From: Silybum marianum | Lineage: Eukaryota > Streptophyta > Magnoliopsida > Asterales > Asteraceae | DNA length: 64,000 nucleotides | Assembly: GCA_036898165.1 (NCBI GenBank) | Contig: CM072533.1 | Coordinates: 17,882,001 to 17,946,000 of the forward strand | Direction of reading: 5' to 3' | Shown: positions 11,588 through 21,774 of the stretch, one piece after another | Layout of the letters: each line of letters begins with the position of its first letter | How positions within the stretch are numbered: the stretch's first letter is position 1 | Position numbers and translations under genes: made by a program | The notes under the pieces: model-generated | Databases searched by the model: none | What the model saw: only the letters and a program-made list of their open reading frames with translations | What the model was told of the DNA's origin: nothing

Positions 11588-13719
11588 CAAGGACGGAAGG
11601 TGCCACAATCGGTTTTAGAACAATTATAAATCACAACTTACTAAGACAGAGCAACTAACATAATTCACATAACATAATATTTACATAACCACTAACGGAG
11701 ATAACACCGTATAACAAAATACGGTCACAAGGTACACGTATATAATATCTACATTAACCCTTAACAGCTTAACAAAAGCAGACATTCCAATTATGTTATC
11801 TCCACAGCACTCTTCCCAAAGTCCCATCTAAGATCATGTACCTACCGAGGAAAAGAAAAATCGGCTCAGCTTAACGCTCAGTGAACGGATAATAATAATT
11901 AAACAATTAATATGAGATAACAAGTTCAAAAATGAATTCATAACGTTAACTAATAATCCAAAATAAAGTTAAGAACAATGGCGTAAAGGTATATCAAGAG
12001 TCCGAAGACCAAACTGTACACGAGGATACGTTGTTCCCAAAGGATGATCAGTCCATTCAGGCATCAGTGAGGAAAGGGGTGTGAGCACAACACAAGCAAT
12101 TCTCTCCATGGATTTAACCACGACCATAATCATTATTTGATAACGGTTCCTAGGATCGATCCATACGTCCTCTAACTGACCGGTACCAAGTCAAGTCAAT
12201 ATACCATGAGGACGCCATGATAGTTTTAGCCACCATGGAAGCATCTCAATACCGGTGCTCCCAATATTGAGTCTATAGTACAATTCATAATGATGTGATT
12301 TAACAAGTCAAATGATCAAGTGATCAATGTTCCAAATACGAATATAATTGTTCACAATCAATAAAGTTCAATAATCATTTAACAAGCATAAAGAAATTTG
12401 GAACCAACAATTTCAGAATTTATCATGAATTGTTTCGATAAGGAAGCCTTATGCAAATGGCTATCCCCGTGTCAAGTGAGATAGATATCCGTACCTTAAC
12501 CAAATTTGACAATTAACGCACAATTAAGAAAATTCACGATCAAGCTTGATTCGCACGCATGCCTAACGAATACATAAACGGGTTATTAATCGCACTACAT
12601 AACAACTCATTACATACATATTCTTAATAGAATCACATAAGTCTTAATGACTAAAAACAACTTAGACTTCAAGACGGACAACCTTATACGAATTTAGAAC
12701 TCAAATGCAACATTTAGCCTTGGTTCCATTCCAACAGCTTCTACCCCCTACTTTTTGACCAATTTCACCCTAACAGTTGTAGTATACAATTGGGTTCTCG
12801 ACTCTTCATAACAGTTGTAGTATACGGTAAGACCTTTCCATCTGCAAAATATAAGCTTATATAATCGTGCGGTTTGAGAGTTACGCATCGTCAAAGTACA
12901 GGACATGGGGCTGTCCAAATTTCCAAATTCCATATTTTTCACCAATTCATTTTAATGATTCAAACCTCATAATTTGCAACATTCAAAAGCTCCAAAACAT
13001 ACCTAACATACTAAAAACTACAAATAAGCTAATGGTTAAGACCTTAAGCTTAATCACACAATTTTTGCTTTTTTAGACATAAAACCAAACACTTAGTGTG
13101 CATAACCATATTGAATCCATACTTTAACCCTTTTCATTTCTTCATAATTTTAACAATACCAACCATTCAAAAACATGTATTTAACCATAATTTACAATAC
13201 ATGTTCTTATAATAAACATCTAAACAATTATAAACCAACCTCATAAATCCTAACATAATCAACCTTAATAAAAAAATGAAGGAAACTTATACCTTTAAGA
13301 AGGGTTCGACAAGAGGATTCCGAATATATGATTATTTCTTTGATTCTGTCAATAACTTATGACAATTTCTAGAGAGAAGGAGAGTTTTAGAAAGAAGTTA
13401 GATGGCGGTCGTGAAGATTGGAGAAGAAGAAGCTCATGATATGAAATTTTATCTCATTCTTAACATTACTCTCCTTTTATATTTATTGAGAGTTTAGGCA
13501 TTTGGCGATTTTAACCCCTCATGTCTAATTTCTCAACTTTATACCTATTAGGTATAAACTTAATAATATAGGTTAAGTTTAATTTCATTTTGTACGTATA
13601 TGATCCCTTGTATGATATTACTTCACAATTTAGTCTGAGGTACAACTCGGTAATGAATTCACTTTCCCACAAAAATTCATATACTGAAATTAGGCGGTAT
13701 CAAAATCTAGGGTATTATA
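11588..13719 (-). repeat. 3' LTR of element D (~2.1 kb)
   Basis: Bounded by the polypurine tract at 13720 on one side. At 11588-11661 a 74-bp block matches 15938-16011 beside the primer binding site, which identifies the other LTR end. It contains the ATCGGCTCAGCTTAACGCTC-type segment seen in gypsy LTRs of Asteraceae. No coding. Confidence 0.7.
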
Positions 13720-13738
13720 ATTCCTCCCCTCTAAAAAG
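13720..13738 (-). promoter_or_regulatory. Polypurine tract of element D
   Basis: The minus strand reads CTTTTTAGAGGGGAGGAAT directly before the LTR start TATAATACCC, preceded by the palindromic word with GGGGACGAAATC typical of Tekay-type chromoviruses downstream of the chromodomain. Confidence 0.75.
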
Positions 13739-15885
13739 AAGATTTCGTCCCCGAAATCGAATTAAGATCTAAAATTTTTGTACCTGAAAATAATTGTGAA
13801 TATTCTTTATGTACCGAATCATCCACTATTGTACATGACCTTTTTATCCATTAGGATCACTTGTTTTTTCCTACCGGTACAACCATTCAAGTTAAAAACC
13901 AAATGCTTCTGGATTGTCACGCTTTTGCTGCGCGACTCTAACTAAAGTCACGAAACAACCGATTTTCTTAATAATCTCAAACTCGATCAATATGCAACTT
14001 CAATATAAAACCTACTTACAATTGCAAGCTTTAAATCAATCACCCAAATTAACTACGAAACACCTTAAGAACTTGCGTCAAAGCTTTTCCTCATACTCTC
14101 CCAAGAATTTAATACACGAGTAAACGACCATTTCATATCTCCAACAATTTCTTACATTCACCATTACTTGATCAAACTTGAAACAAGATCAAACACAAAA
14201 ACCATAGACAGTTGAAAGGTTAAACCTAACCAAACACTCGACTAAAAATCTACATTGTTTTTCTTTACACCCAATGAATTTTTCAACATTTCAATTCAAA
14301 TTCTTACGCAAATACTAAACACTTTTTCCAAACAATTCAAATTCTCCTCATTGTACGATTGGAACAAAATAACTCATCCAGAATAAGCATATAATTACCT
14401 ATAAAAACTCGATACCTAAATAAATTTCACTTTCCAGTTATGACTTCCCATCTTGAACTGTCCATTCAAATTCATATCATAACCCACCTTATTAAGAGAA
14501 ACCAATGTTATTGACTTTACATAACCGCAATTTCGATAACCAATCGAAAATTTACACACTCACCTTGACATACGACACCATAATCTTAACCATACTACAA
14601 TAACCATACTGCAAAATCCTCGTGATACTCTTTAGATATTCGATATATGGTACTTTCTTGACACCAAACGACACATCACTATCAAGTTCAAATGAAGTTT
14701 TATCATAACTTAATTTTCTCGAGTCTAAACGAAACACAAGCTTTAATATCTCATTCATCGCAAGAGCATCACAACCATAATTTATACCGGTAAAGCTATT
14801 ACAAAACATAACGGAAAACCCGTTATCACATCAATTTCTTACGCCTCTGGCTTGACATAAAAATGCTAAACATAAAGACTTAATTATTTAAGTACTTAAT
14901 CAATTCATAGAGGAAATTCATCAACATCAGCCTCTCCCCACATAACCGGCAAAATCTTCAATTAATCATAACTATAATATGAAGCCATTTCACGGCTTAA
15001 ATTCTTAAATCTAAGGGAAGTACTAGGTAAACACCTAACCCCCTTAAACCACTTTTCAAAACCAAAAATAAAAATAAAAATATACACACTAAAACTATTA
15101 TAACAATATAGATAAGATCATCAAATACTGCCCCTAAGCTTAAATTTAGGTTATCGGCAACCTAGTTCACTTGAATCATGGTCATAATACCATCTATAAT
15201 GACCTGGTTTCCAAAATAACCTACCTCAAAAACGGGAAACCAACTAAAGCTACAGTACGAAAGGACCGGATAATATAATATTCCTAGAATAATTTCAAAA
15301 TGGCGACCAAAAGAATAGTTCTAAGCGCAACAAATAATAAAATATTTCTAACCGATCCATCAAAGATCCTTTAAAACAACCCCAAAAATCATTTTCTAAA
15401 AACTCAACTACGAAAAGAAATAAAACCAACCAGAGATCAAAATTATTACCGACCTATAATCACTCGAACTATTATCCGGAAACATAAATTACCCAACCAT
15501 ACTAATGAACCATTATTTGTACTAATCTTGGCCGTATGATTTACCGCTTACCCAGTTGTCTCAGGCTAGCAAATATAACAGGATAAATACACGGGGTTCA
15601 AATATTCCACCCTAAGTCTCAATGGTTAAAACATTCCCAAACCGAACACTTGAATTAACCGAATTAGGAAAGGTGTTAACCTACCTTTTATTATCTCCAA
15701 AATTCATCTTTTATAATCCTTAAACCAATCTTCTAATACATGACTTCAATTCTACACTAAAACGAGAAATTAAGCATACGAGATTTCAAATATTTAGCAT
15801 GTATAGGGCCTAGGATAGTCCTATCTTAGATATACCCAGTTCTCACAGATCAAACTTATATTGTACTATAGGATCATAACCTATA
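13739..15885 (-). other. Internal region of element D without intact genes
   Basis: About 2.1 kb of AT-rich sequence with stops in all frames. The longest minus ORF (14809-14552) shows no Gag or Pol motif that I recognise. A deleted or LARD-type internal region is likely. Confidence 0.5.
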
Positions 15886-15897
15886 GCTCTGATACCA
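15886..15897 (-). promoter_or_regulatory. Primer binding site of element D
   Basis: The minus strand reads TGGTATCAGAGC, complementary to initiator methionine tRNA, next to the LTR remnant at 15900-16011. A C15 homopolymer interrupts the LTR end at 15907-15921. Confidence 0.8.
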
Positions 15898-16011
15898 CAA
15901 CTTGAACCCCCCCCCCCCCCCGGCGTCCCGCGTGGGTCAAGGACGGAAGGTGCCACAATCGGTTTTAGAACAATTATAAACCACAACTTGCTAAGACAGA
16001 GCAACTAACAT

Positions 16012-17910
16012 CTTAAGAAGTTCAAATAGCCTGTTTGTGCACTCAATTAGACCATCAAGATGTGAACCTATGCTTTCCTTATTCTTCTTATGCATCTGAA
16101 GGTTTTTTTACCCGATGACCAAGAAAAGCCTAATACTTGTCAAAATCTTGCTGTAATGTAGCGCTTTAACAACCCAAACTCCTTAACTGTCTGTCTACGT
16201 CGGCAATGACATCTTTAATTTCAAAACTAAAAGTACGTTTGCCAACTAAGTTATGGCTGGAGTCTTCATTAATCGGCTCCTTTTGAACATCAATTTTTTG
16301 TTGAATTTGAATATTTAGTTTAGGATGGATAGTGTCTTCCGAAAGATCAACAACCTCTTCTTGTGGTTGTTGGTTAGAGATAGCGGATGATTTCTTAGCA
16401 GGAGATGGTGACTTTGGAGGTGGAGAACATGGGGAGATGCGATAGTCGGACGTGTTTCCGTCGGTAAAGGCGGTATAAAGGTATGTGTACTTTCTGGAAT
16501 GAAATGACTGGGACCTGCTTGATTGTCTTCATCCATTTGTTGATCATGTAACTTTGTAGAATTACGAATCAAAAGTCGAAGGTAATATTCTGTATCAACA
16601 ATATAGAGGTGAGCATAACCGGGTACCCGACCATTTTCCGTGGAACCGGACCCGGAACCGAAATCGGCGGTTTCTGGAAATCCGAAACCGGTGGGAACCG
16701 GAACTGGAACCGATGGGAACCGGTTCCGGTACCGGGTACCCGGTTTCACTTTTTTTTTTAAATTTACATTGCATTGCATATGTTAATAATATAGTTATAA
16801 ACTACAAAATACCGATTTAAAGTAAAAAATACAACAAATGGTCAAAAGTATTTCGATAAAAACTAATTATTACATAAACAAACTGGAAAGTTTGAGTTTT
16901 TATTTATTATTTATAAATATATAGAATATTTTTTATTTAAAAGTGGCGGGTAGCGGGAATGTTGTCATCTGAACCGAGAAGGGTTGGTTACTGAATGAAT
17001 GCATGCCGATGTTACAGGTTTATTATAATTTTTTCCGAAAACTTCAATAAAGGTATTTACTAACAGTTCAGTAAAGTTTTCTGTAAGAATGTATGATGTA
17101 CCTTTCTTTTGCCTCTTTGCTGACGGCTTAGTAGGCCTTGAATCTTCGACAGATGTTTCTGAATTATTTACCAAATTACTCTTCCGTTTCGTGGGTATCT
17201 TCTTTTTCTTAATCGGTATTTCCGAACTGATCGGAACATCTACTTGGGCAGTGACATTTTCTGCATTAAGTGTTTCGGAAGACGGCATAATGGACGTCCA
17301 TGACATAGTAGTACTCCGGGCGAATGCAATCATACCCGGTGACATAAATTACCCATGATATATTTTTTATTATATAAATTAAACGTAATATAAGTAATGA
17401 AGCATATTATGAGTATCTTGAAAATAAATGCGATAATACCTTCTGGTAGACTAATATCGGTTCCATTCTCTTTTCTATTCAGAGAGGTCTTAGCAATTTG
17501 TGGTGATGTGTGATCAAATTCGATCGAAATATCAGAATTTTCTATCTTTTCAACCAGTTTGTCCAAAATTATCATGGAGAAAAACCGCTGAAAAGGTACA
17601 CGTATCCGTTTCGGAGGGATAATTGTATTGACCATTTCATCAAAAAAGTATTTGCGGAAATCAATATGCCGACGGTTAATTAATGCATGTGCCAGATTTG
17701 TGATATACGAAGGAGATTGGTATGACCACCAGTTTTCCGACTAACGCAGTGAATCAGATGGCTGGAAAAAAAATTCTATTGCCCTCCCATTTGCTTTCGG
17801 ATCCTTAATATAGTTTAGGGTTTGAACAACATGTTCATGTTCGTAACCAAGAGGGAATTTGGCATACCTATCGTAAGACGAAAGATGAAAAATGCATCAA
17901 ACATCATTAA
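16012..17910 (-). pseudogene. Sirevirus-type extra ORF, central part
   Basis: Minus-strand coding-like pieces: about 17905-17640 (a frame containing YDRYAKFPLGYE, a stop, then NWWSYQSPSYITNLAHA), 17635-17450 (PPKRIRVPFQRFFSMIILDKL, then LNRKENGTDISLPE), 17345-16965 (Ser/Thr/Lys-rich, KKKKIPTKRK), 16600-16315 and 16200-16012. The order matches the 'putative plant transposon protein' region of Sirevirus extra ORFs. It is broken by stops, by a hAT-like insertion (16608-16955) and by element D, beyond which the frame resumes at 10949 (CAGAACAAGGAAGTAGACCG read on the minus strand). An intron-like stretch at about 17300-17450 may be an insertion. Confidence 0.55.
16608..16955. mobile_element. hAT-like insertion with CCGG-rich end
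   Basis: Begins AGAGGTGAGCATAACCGGGT, a typical start of non-autonomous hAT elements, followed by ~130 bp of ACCGG/CCGGT repeats (16618-16748) that are much more GC-rich than the surroundings. The right end near 16945 (GGCGGGTAGCGGG) is uncertain and no 8-bp target duplication could be fixed. The 154-codon ORF across it is a fusion of repeat and host frame. Confidence 0.5.
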
Positions 17911-18954
17911 TGTTGGTCCCGGTTAGGGTAATGGCAAACAAGTAAAGGATTTGTAGAAGGGGTGGGGGGGGGGGTTGAATACAAATACACAATTTTTACT
18001 CTTTTTAAATTTTTTAATATAAATATTAAAAACTTTACACACAGAAGATTGTTGCGGAAAAGAATAGATAACACTCTATTCTAATAATCTTAACACATGA
18101 AACACATAATAATAGTAATTAACTTATAACGCTAAGAAACCTAAAATGAACTGTTAAAATCCTCAGAACACACAGACATAACTTTAATACATAGTAGTTA
18201 TGTTGATGCCAATCATCAGCTTCTCACTTAGAAGATCACTCTCTTTTCAAAGGTATGAGTTGTATGAGAGGTCTTCTTCTCCTTTTATAGTGTCTTATGC
18301 TTTGGAAGCATGGGACATTTGTCACAATATAATTTGATGGCTAAGTTTCCTTTGGATAAAGATGGGTGCCATACTTTATGGTACATATGGCACTATTAAC
18401 CTTTTCTTCAAGTCTTCATTAGTCACATCAAGCTTTTGCATAACCACCAGTCTTAAAGCTCACGTATTTGCAATAGATAAACAAACCTTTGGATAAAGTC
18501 CTTATCTAGAACTTGGGGAACAAGTTCTGGATGAAGACAAACAAACCTTTAGATAATGTTTGTATCTAAAACTTGGGCAACACATTCTTGATATTGATGA
18601 CAAGGAGTATCTTCATAAATGTTCTCCCAAAATACCAGATAGGACCACTAGCCGAATATATCAAAGGATACATCGGCTAGTGTCTTCTACTGTCACTTAC
18701 TTACCGAGTTTGGTCTTCACTTTTGGCTGAACATTTTAGCTGATGATTTGGCTAAGTCTGGATGGCAATCATATCTTCATCTTTCCACAAATGTTGATAT
18801 GTTTCCTTATGTATCAGCTAGTCTTAGATTCACTGGACTTGTTGAGCATGGCCAGACTTTTACAAAGAACCGAAGATACAAAATATTTGACTAAGGAAAG
18901 ACTGAGGAGTCATCAAAAAATTATTGGTGACCCAACAATGTAGGTGACCCAACA
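17911..18954 (-). repeat. LTR E of a copia element (1,044 bp)
   Basis: Starts TGTTGGTCCC and ends GACCCAACA on the plus strand. A minus-strand TATA box (CTATAAAAGG, 18282-18291) lies inside. The end beyond 18954 is a polypurine tract, so this is the 3' LTR of a minus-strand element whose internal part is almost all missing. It holds a ~65-bp imperfect tandem repeat near 18475-18595 (GATAAACAAACCTTTGGATAA-type word twice), and a G11 run near 17964. Confidence 0.7.
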
Positions 18955-18970
18955 ATCTCCCCCTATTTGA
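18955..18970 (-). promoter_or_regulatory. Polypurine tract of element E
   Basis: The minus strand reads CAAATAGGGGGAGA immediately before the LTR start, the standard position for plus-strand priming. Confidence 0.7.
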
Positions 18971-19328
18971 TTTGATGATGACACCAAATATTTTGACTAA
19001 GGAAAGATTTAGGATTCATCACCAAATCATCGGTGAACCAACGATTAACTTTAAAAACCAAATCACTGTCAGTAAGAACAGAAGCAGTTACTGCGTTCGT
19101 CGTTTGATCATATTTGCAGGTTACCCAAAAATTGCCAAGTAAGAGCTTACTTATCTTTGGTTCATGTGTAGATGCATATTCAAGAGGAGACCTTTGAAGA
19201 AATGCAGAGACAATATTTAACTTTCGATGCTCGATATCATGACTGAACCGAGCAAGGTAGTTGCAATTAGGGAAGGTAACATCTTCTATTTTCATTTCTG
19301 CAACAGAATCAGATTTTGAGGGTGCCAT
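18963..19328 (-). pseudogene. N-terminal part of a Sirevirus-type extra ORF fused to element E
   Basis: 121-codon ORF starting MAPSKSDSVAEMKIEDVTF, with an NCNYLARF segment and a hydrophobic/polar pattern like the start of Sirevirus extra ORFs. The last ~30 codons (NPKSFLSQNIWCHHQIK) are retroelement sequence: the DNA near 18985-19050 is an imperfect repeat of 18860-18945 in LTR E. The ORF therefore ends in a chimeric junction. It could be the start of the broken frame at 9445-17910. Confidence 0.5.
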
Positions 19329-20801
19329 TTGGGAAAAGTTATTACCTGCAAGTTTGAGAGAGGATGAGTATATTCGAAGATGAAGTTATTGTGAAATTTA
19401 AATTTATGGTTGAATGTGGTTTTTATATCAGTGATACGAAGAGAATAGGTTTAGAATTAATCATGAAAAAGGAAGATAAAAGGACATCTGGATAAACCAA
19501 ATAGACGTCCATAGACTTAACCGGCGCCTCAATATCTGACATATAGATGTGGATGACGTCATAAATGATATTTTGAGGAAAGTAGATCATGAAGAATATT
19601 ATATTATATAGAAGCACATATATCTGCAGTGTAAGAAATATATATCTGATTCCAAAAAATTATTAATATATTTTTTGTTTTTACATTTTTTCGGATAAAT
19701 ATATATCGGATTACATGACGCCTTTAATAGATCAAATATTATTATATCACGTTTTATTCGTCATATAAATGATGATCAAAATATTTTGTTATTATTTTAT
19801 ATAAGAAAGAATATTTAATTATACACTTAATTGATATGATAAACTTAAAGACGACATCTATGAAACATTTTAAATATATTGGATAACAAAATCGGAGAAA
19901 TAGATAAATTATGTAACAGAAAGTATCAGCAAATTTAATGGTTAAGAAAGTCACACAGTATTCTGATGATACATAACCGGCAGGCAATGACATGACATGT
20001 CAGGTATGCGTAAGACTCATAATATCCTCTTCTTGGAACTCGATTTTGATAATTGATAGTATTATATATATATATGTGTGTGTGTGTGTATATATATATA
20101 TAATTTACAAATAAATATAAATTTTTATTAATTACTAGGGTTATTTAATTATGTTTAAATAAAATGTTACAAATATCATTAAAATCTGAATATGAAAGGC
20201 ATAAAAATTTACCATCGATTTAAAAAATATATTTATTATATATTAACGACAAGACATATACTTCTTAGATATATTTAAAAAAAAATATGGATAAATACTA
20301 CGTCCTTAACTCACTACTCCAGTACAGTAAATATGACCATATAATAATGTCTTCAATAATAATATTATATTATATAACGTTTAATCTGATCGTTGTGATG
20401 ATGCTTGACATGACAATGGTGACGTCATTTTCATTGGAAATATTTCGTATTTCGAATAACCATATTTACACAACTCCGGAAACTAAATATTATACATTAA
20501 TAAAAAACCCATGATAATTTGTGGAAAATACAAATTTATGTACCGTCACAAATTCTCTGACATGAAAATGACATGTATATATGTTATCATATTCAATTTT
20601 ATCGGCAATAATGTCGGCAGGCATAAATGATAATGTTGTAATACATTAATTATTTATTAATCGTTTGTATATCTTCGAGATTTAAATTAATAATAAAAAA
20701 TATATTTACAAAATAAATTAGTTAATTTAGTGTAATGATTATTTTGCCGCCTATATAGGTTAACCTAAAGAATCACTTAATGATTTGCTACTTATTCATG
20801 G
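19329..20801. other. AT-rich intergenic region
   Basis: Very AT-rich, with a (TA)n(TG)n(TA)n tract at 20066-20102. The short ORFs here (for example 19993-19754) are hydrophobic low-complexity translations and were not accepted. Confidence 0.5.
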
Positions 20802-20810
20802 TATAAATAA
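20802..20810 (+). promoter_or_regulatory. TATA box of the 98-residue ORF
   Basis: TATAAATAA, 67 bp upstream of the ATG at 20877, would place transcription start near 20835 and give a ~40-nt leader rich in CATTT/CAAA. Confidence 0.6.
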
Positions 20811-20876
20811 ACCCTCAAAGCAAACCATTTGAACTTATCTTCTCATTTGCAAAGTCCATTTATCATATATCATTCA

Positions 20877-21173
20877 ATGGCGTCTTCATCATCATCTGTC
20901 ATGCCTGCAACAGAAAATGCAACATACCCTCAATCTTTTATCGACCTCCTAGGAAGATATAATACACTACTTCTGAAAGACATCCATAATCTGAAGATGG
21001 AAGTGAAAAAACTTAATAAAGAGAAAAAAGATCTGACTAATCAAAAGGATGTTGCATCGCAACTATCAATGATGTTTCAGATTGAAAACAAAACATTGAA
21101 GCAAAAACTTGATGCAATAAACATTGCATGTAATTGCAGGGCGATTGACGACATCAACAACGTCCAACAATGA
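20877..21173 (+). CDS. Small coiled-coil protein, 98 residues, unknown family
   Basis: ATG at 20877 in a good plant context (TTCAATGGCG). An upstream in-frame extension would need a TTG start and is rejected. The protein starts MASSSSSVMPATENATYPQS. Residues ~20-85 form a charged, Lys/Glu-rich helix (LLKDIHNLKMEVKKLNKEKK, then MFQIENKTLKQKLDAIN) with heptad spacing of Leu/Met/Ile, so a coiled coil is likely. The C-terminal tail has two Cys (ACNCRAIDD). There is no signal peptide or membrane segment. With its TATA box it looks like an intact single-exon gene, but it stands alone between transposons and I do not recognise it. It could be a decayed fragment of a larger coiled-coil protein, for instance from a retroelement. 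Confidence 0.5.
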   Translation: MASSSSSVMPATENATYPQSFIDLLGRYNTLLLKDIHNLKMEVKKLNKEKKDLTNQKDVASQLSMMFQIENKTLKQKLDAINIACNCRAIDDINNVQQ

Positions 21174-21442
21174 TTAGCAGATGTAGATATTGCACCCTTT
21201 TTGTTCGGGGGTATTACTTTGTATGATGATATTTTTGATGACCATATTACCCATTAAATGCATATGTATTGTTAATGTTTGTTCTAGATTGTGTCTCTTT
21301 ATTATGTTTCATTTAAGTTTAACTTTAACGTATCCGCCGACAAAATCTAACATCATACGAAATATATTTTTTATTGTTATTTCTATCACAAATATTATTT
21401 CATTCAATCTGTTGTATAATTATTAATTTAAGATTATATATA

Positions 21443-21746
21443 TGTTGATCCCAGAAACAGTAAGCACAATGATATAATTAAGAACACGATTAAAGCAATA
21501 CGAACAAAGTGATTTTAGAGAATATCCGTAGTCGTATATCTCACTTTAATATCGATTACAATGAAAGTATAATCTGAATTTAGCTCTATGTTAATCGACA
21601 CATTTAATGATACCCTAGACTCCTATTTTTATTGAAAGGTCTAATCTAATTAAGGAAGGAAAGAGTTTAAGGAATTATAAACTTCCTTTTACAATTAAAG
21701 CATATCCTTTCCTTATTTTGTCACAATTAAAATAATAGACCTAACA
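21443..21746 (-). repeat. 3' LTR of element B (304 bp)
   Basis: TGTTGATCCC...GACCTAACA. The TATA word has decayed in this copy (TATTTTTATTG on the plus strand against TATTTATATTG in the other LTR). Confidence 0.93.
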
Positions 21747-21762
21747 ATCTCCTCCTTTGTGG
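21747..21762 (-). promoter_or_regulatory. Polypurine tract of element B
   Basis: The minus strand reads CCACAAAGGAGGAGAT directly before the 3' LTR. Confidence 0.8.
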
Positions 21763-21774
21763 CAAAATAAGTTT

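Larger units (their letters stand above)
10950..16011 (-). mobile_element. Element D: rearranged Ty3/gypsy chromovirus (Tekay/Del-like)
   Basis: On the minus strand: LTR remnant ending at about 15906, primer binding site (15886-15897), ~2.1 kb of internal sequence with no intact ORF, a palindromic GATTTCGGGGACGAAATC word and polypurine tract (13720-13738), a ~2.1-kb 3' LTR (13719-11588), then an inverted LTR fragment (11587-10950). The internal part is far too short for gag-pol, so the copy is non-autonomous or internally deleted. It interrupts a reading frame shared by 9445-10949 and 16012-17910. No target duplication was found, as expected because both outer ends are LTR fragments. Confidence 0.75.

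Noticed and set aside
15907..15921. C15 homopolymer, and the G11 run near 17964
   Set aside because: Homopolymers next to LTR ends. Probably slippage or assembly noise, with no feature to assign.
16315..16779. 154-codon ORF with a Pro/Gly/Arg-rich start
   Set aside because: Its first third is the CCGG-rich end of a hAT-like insertion fused by chance to older coding sequence.
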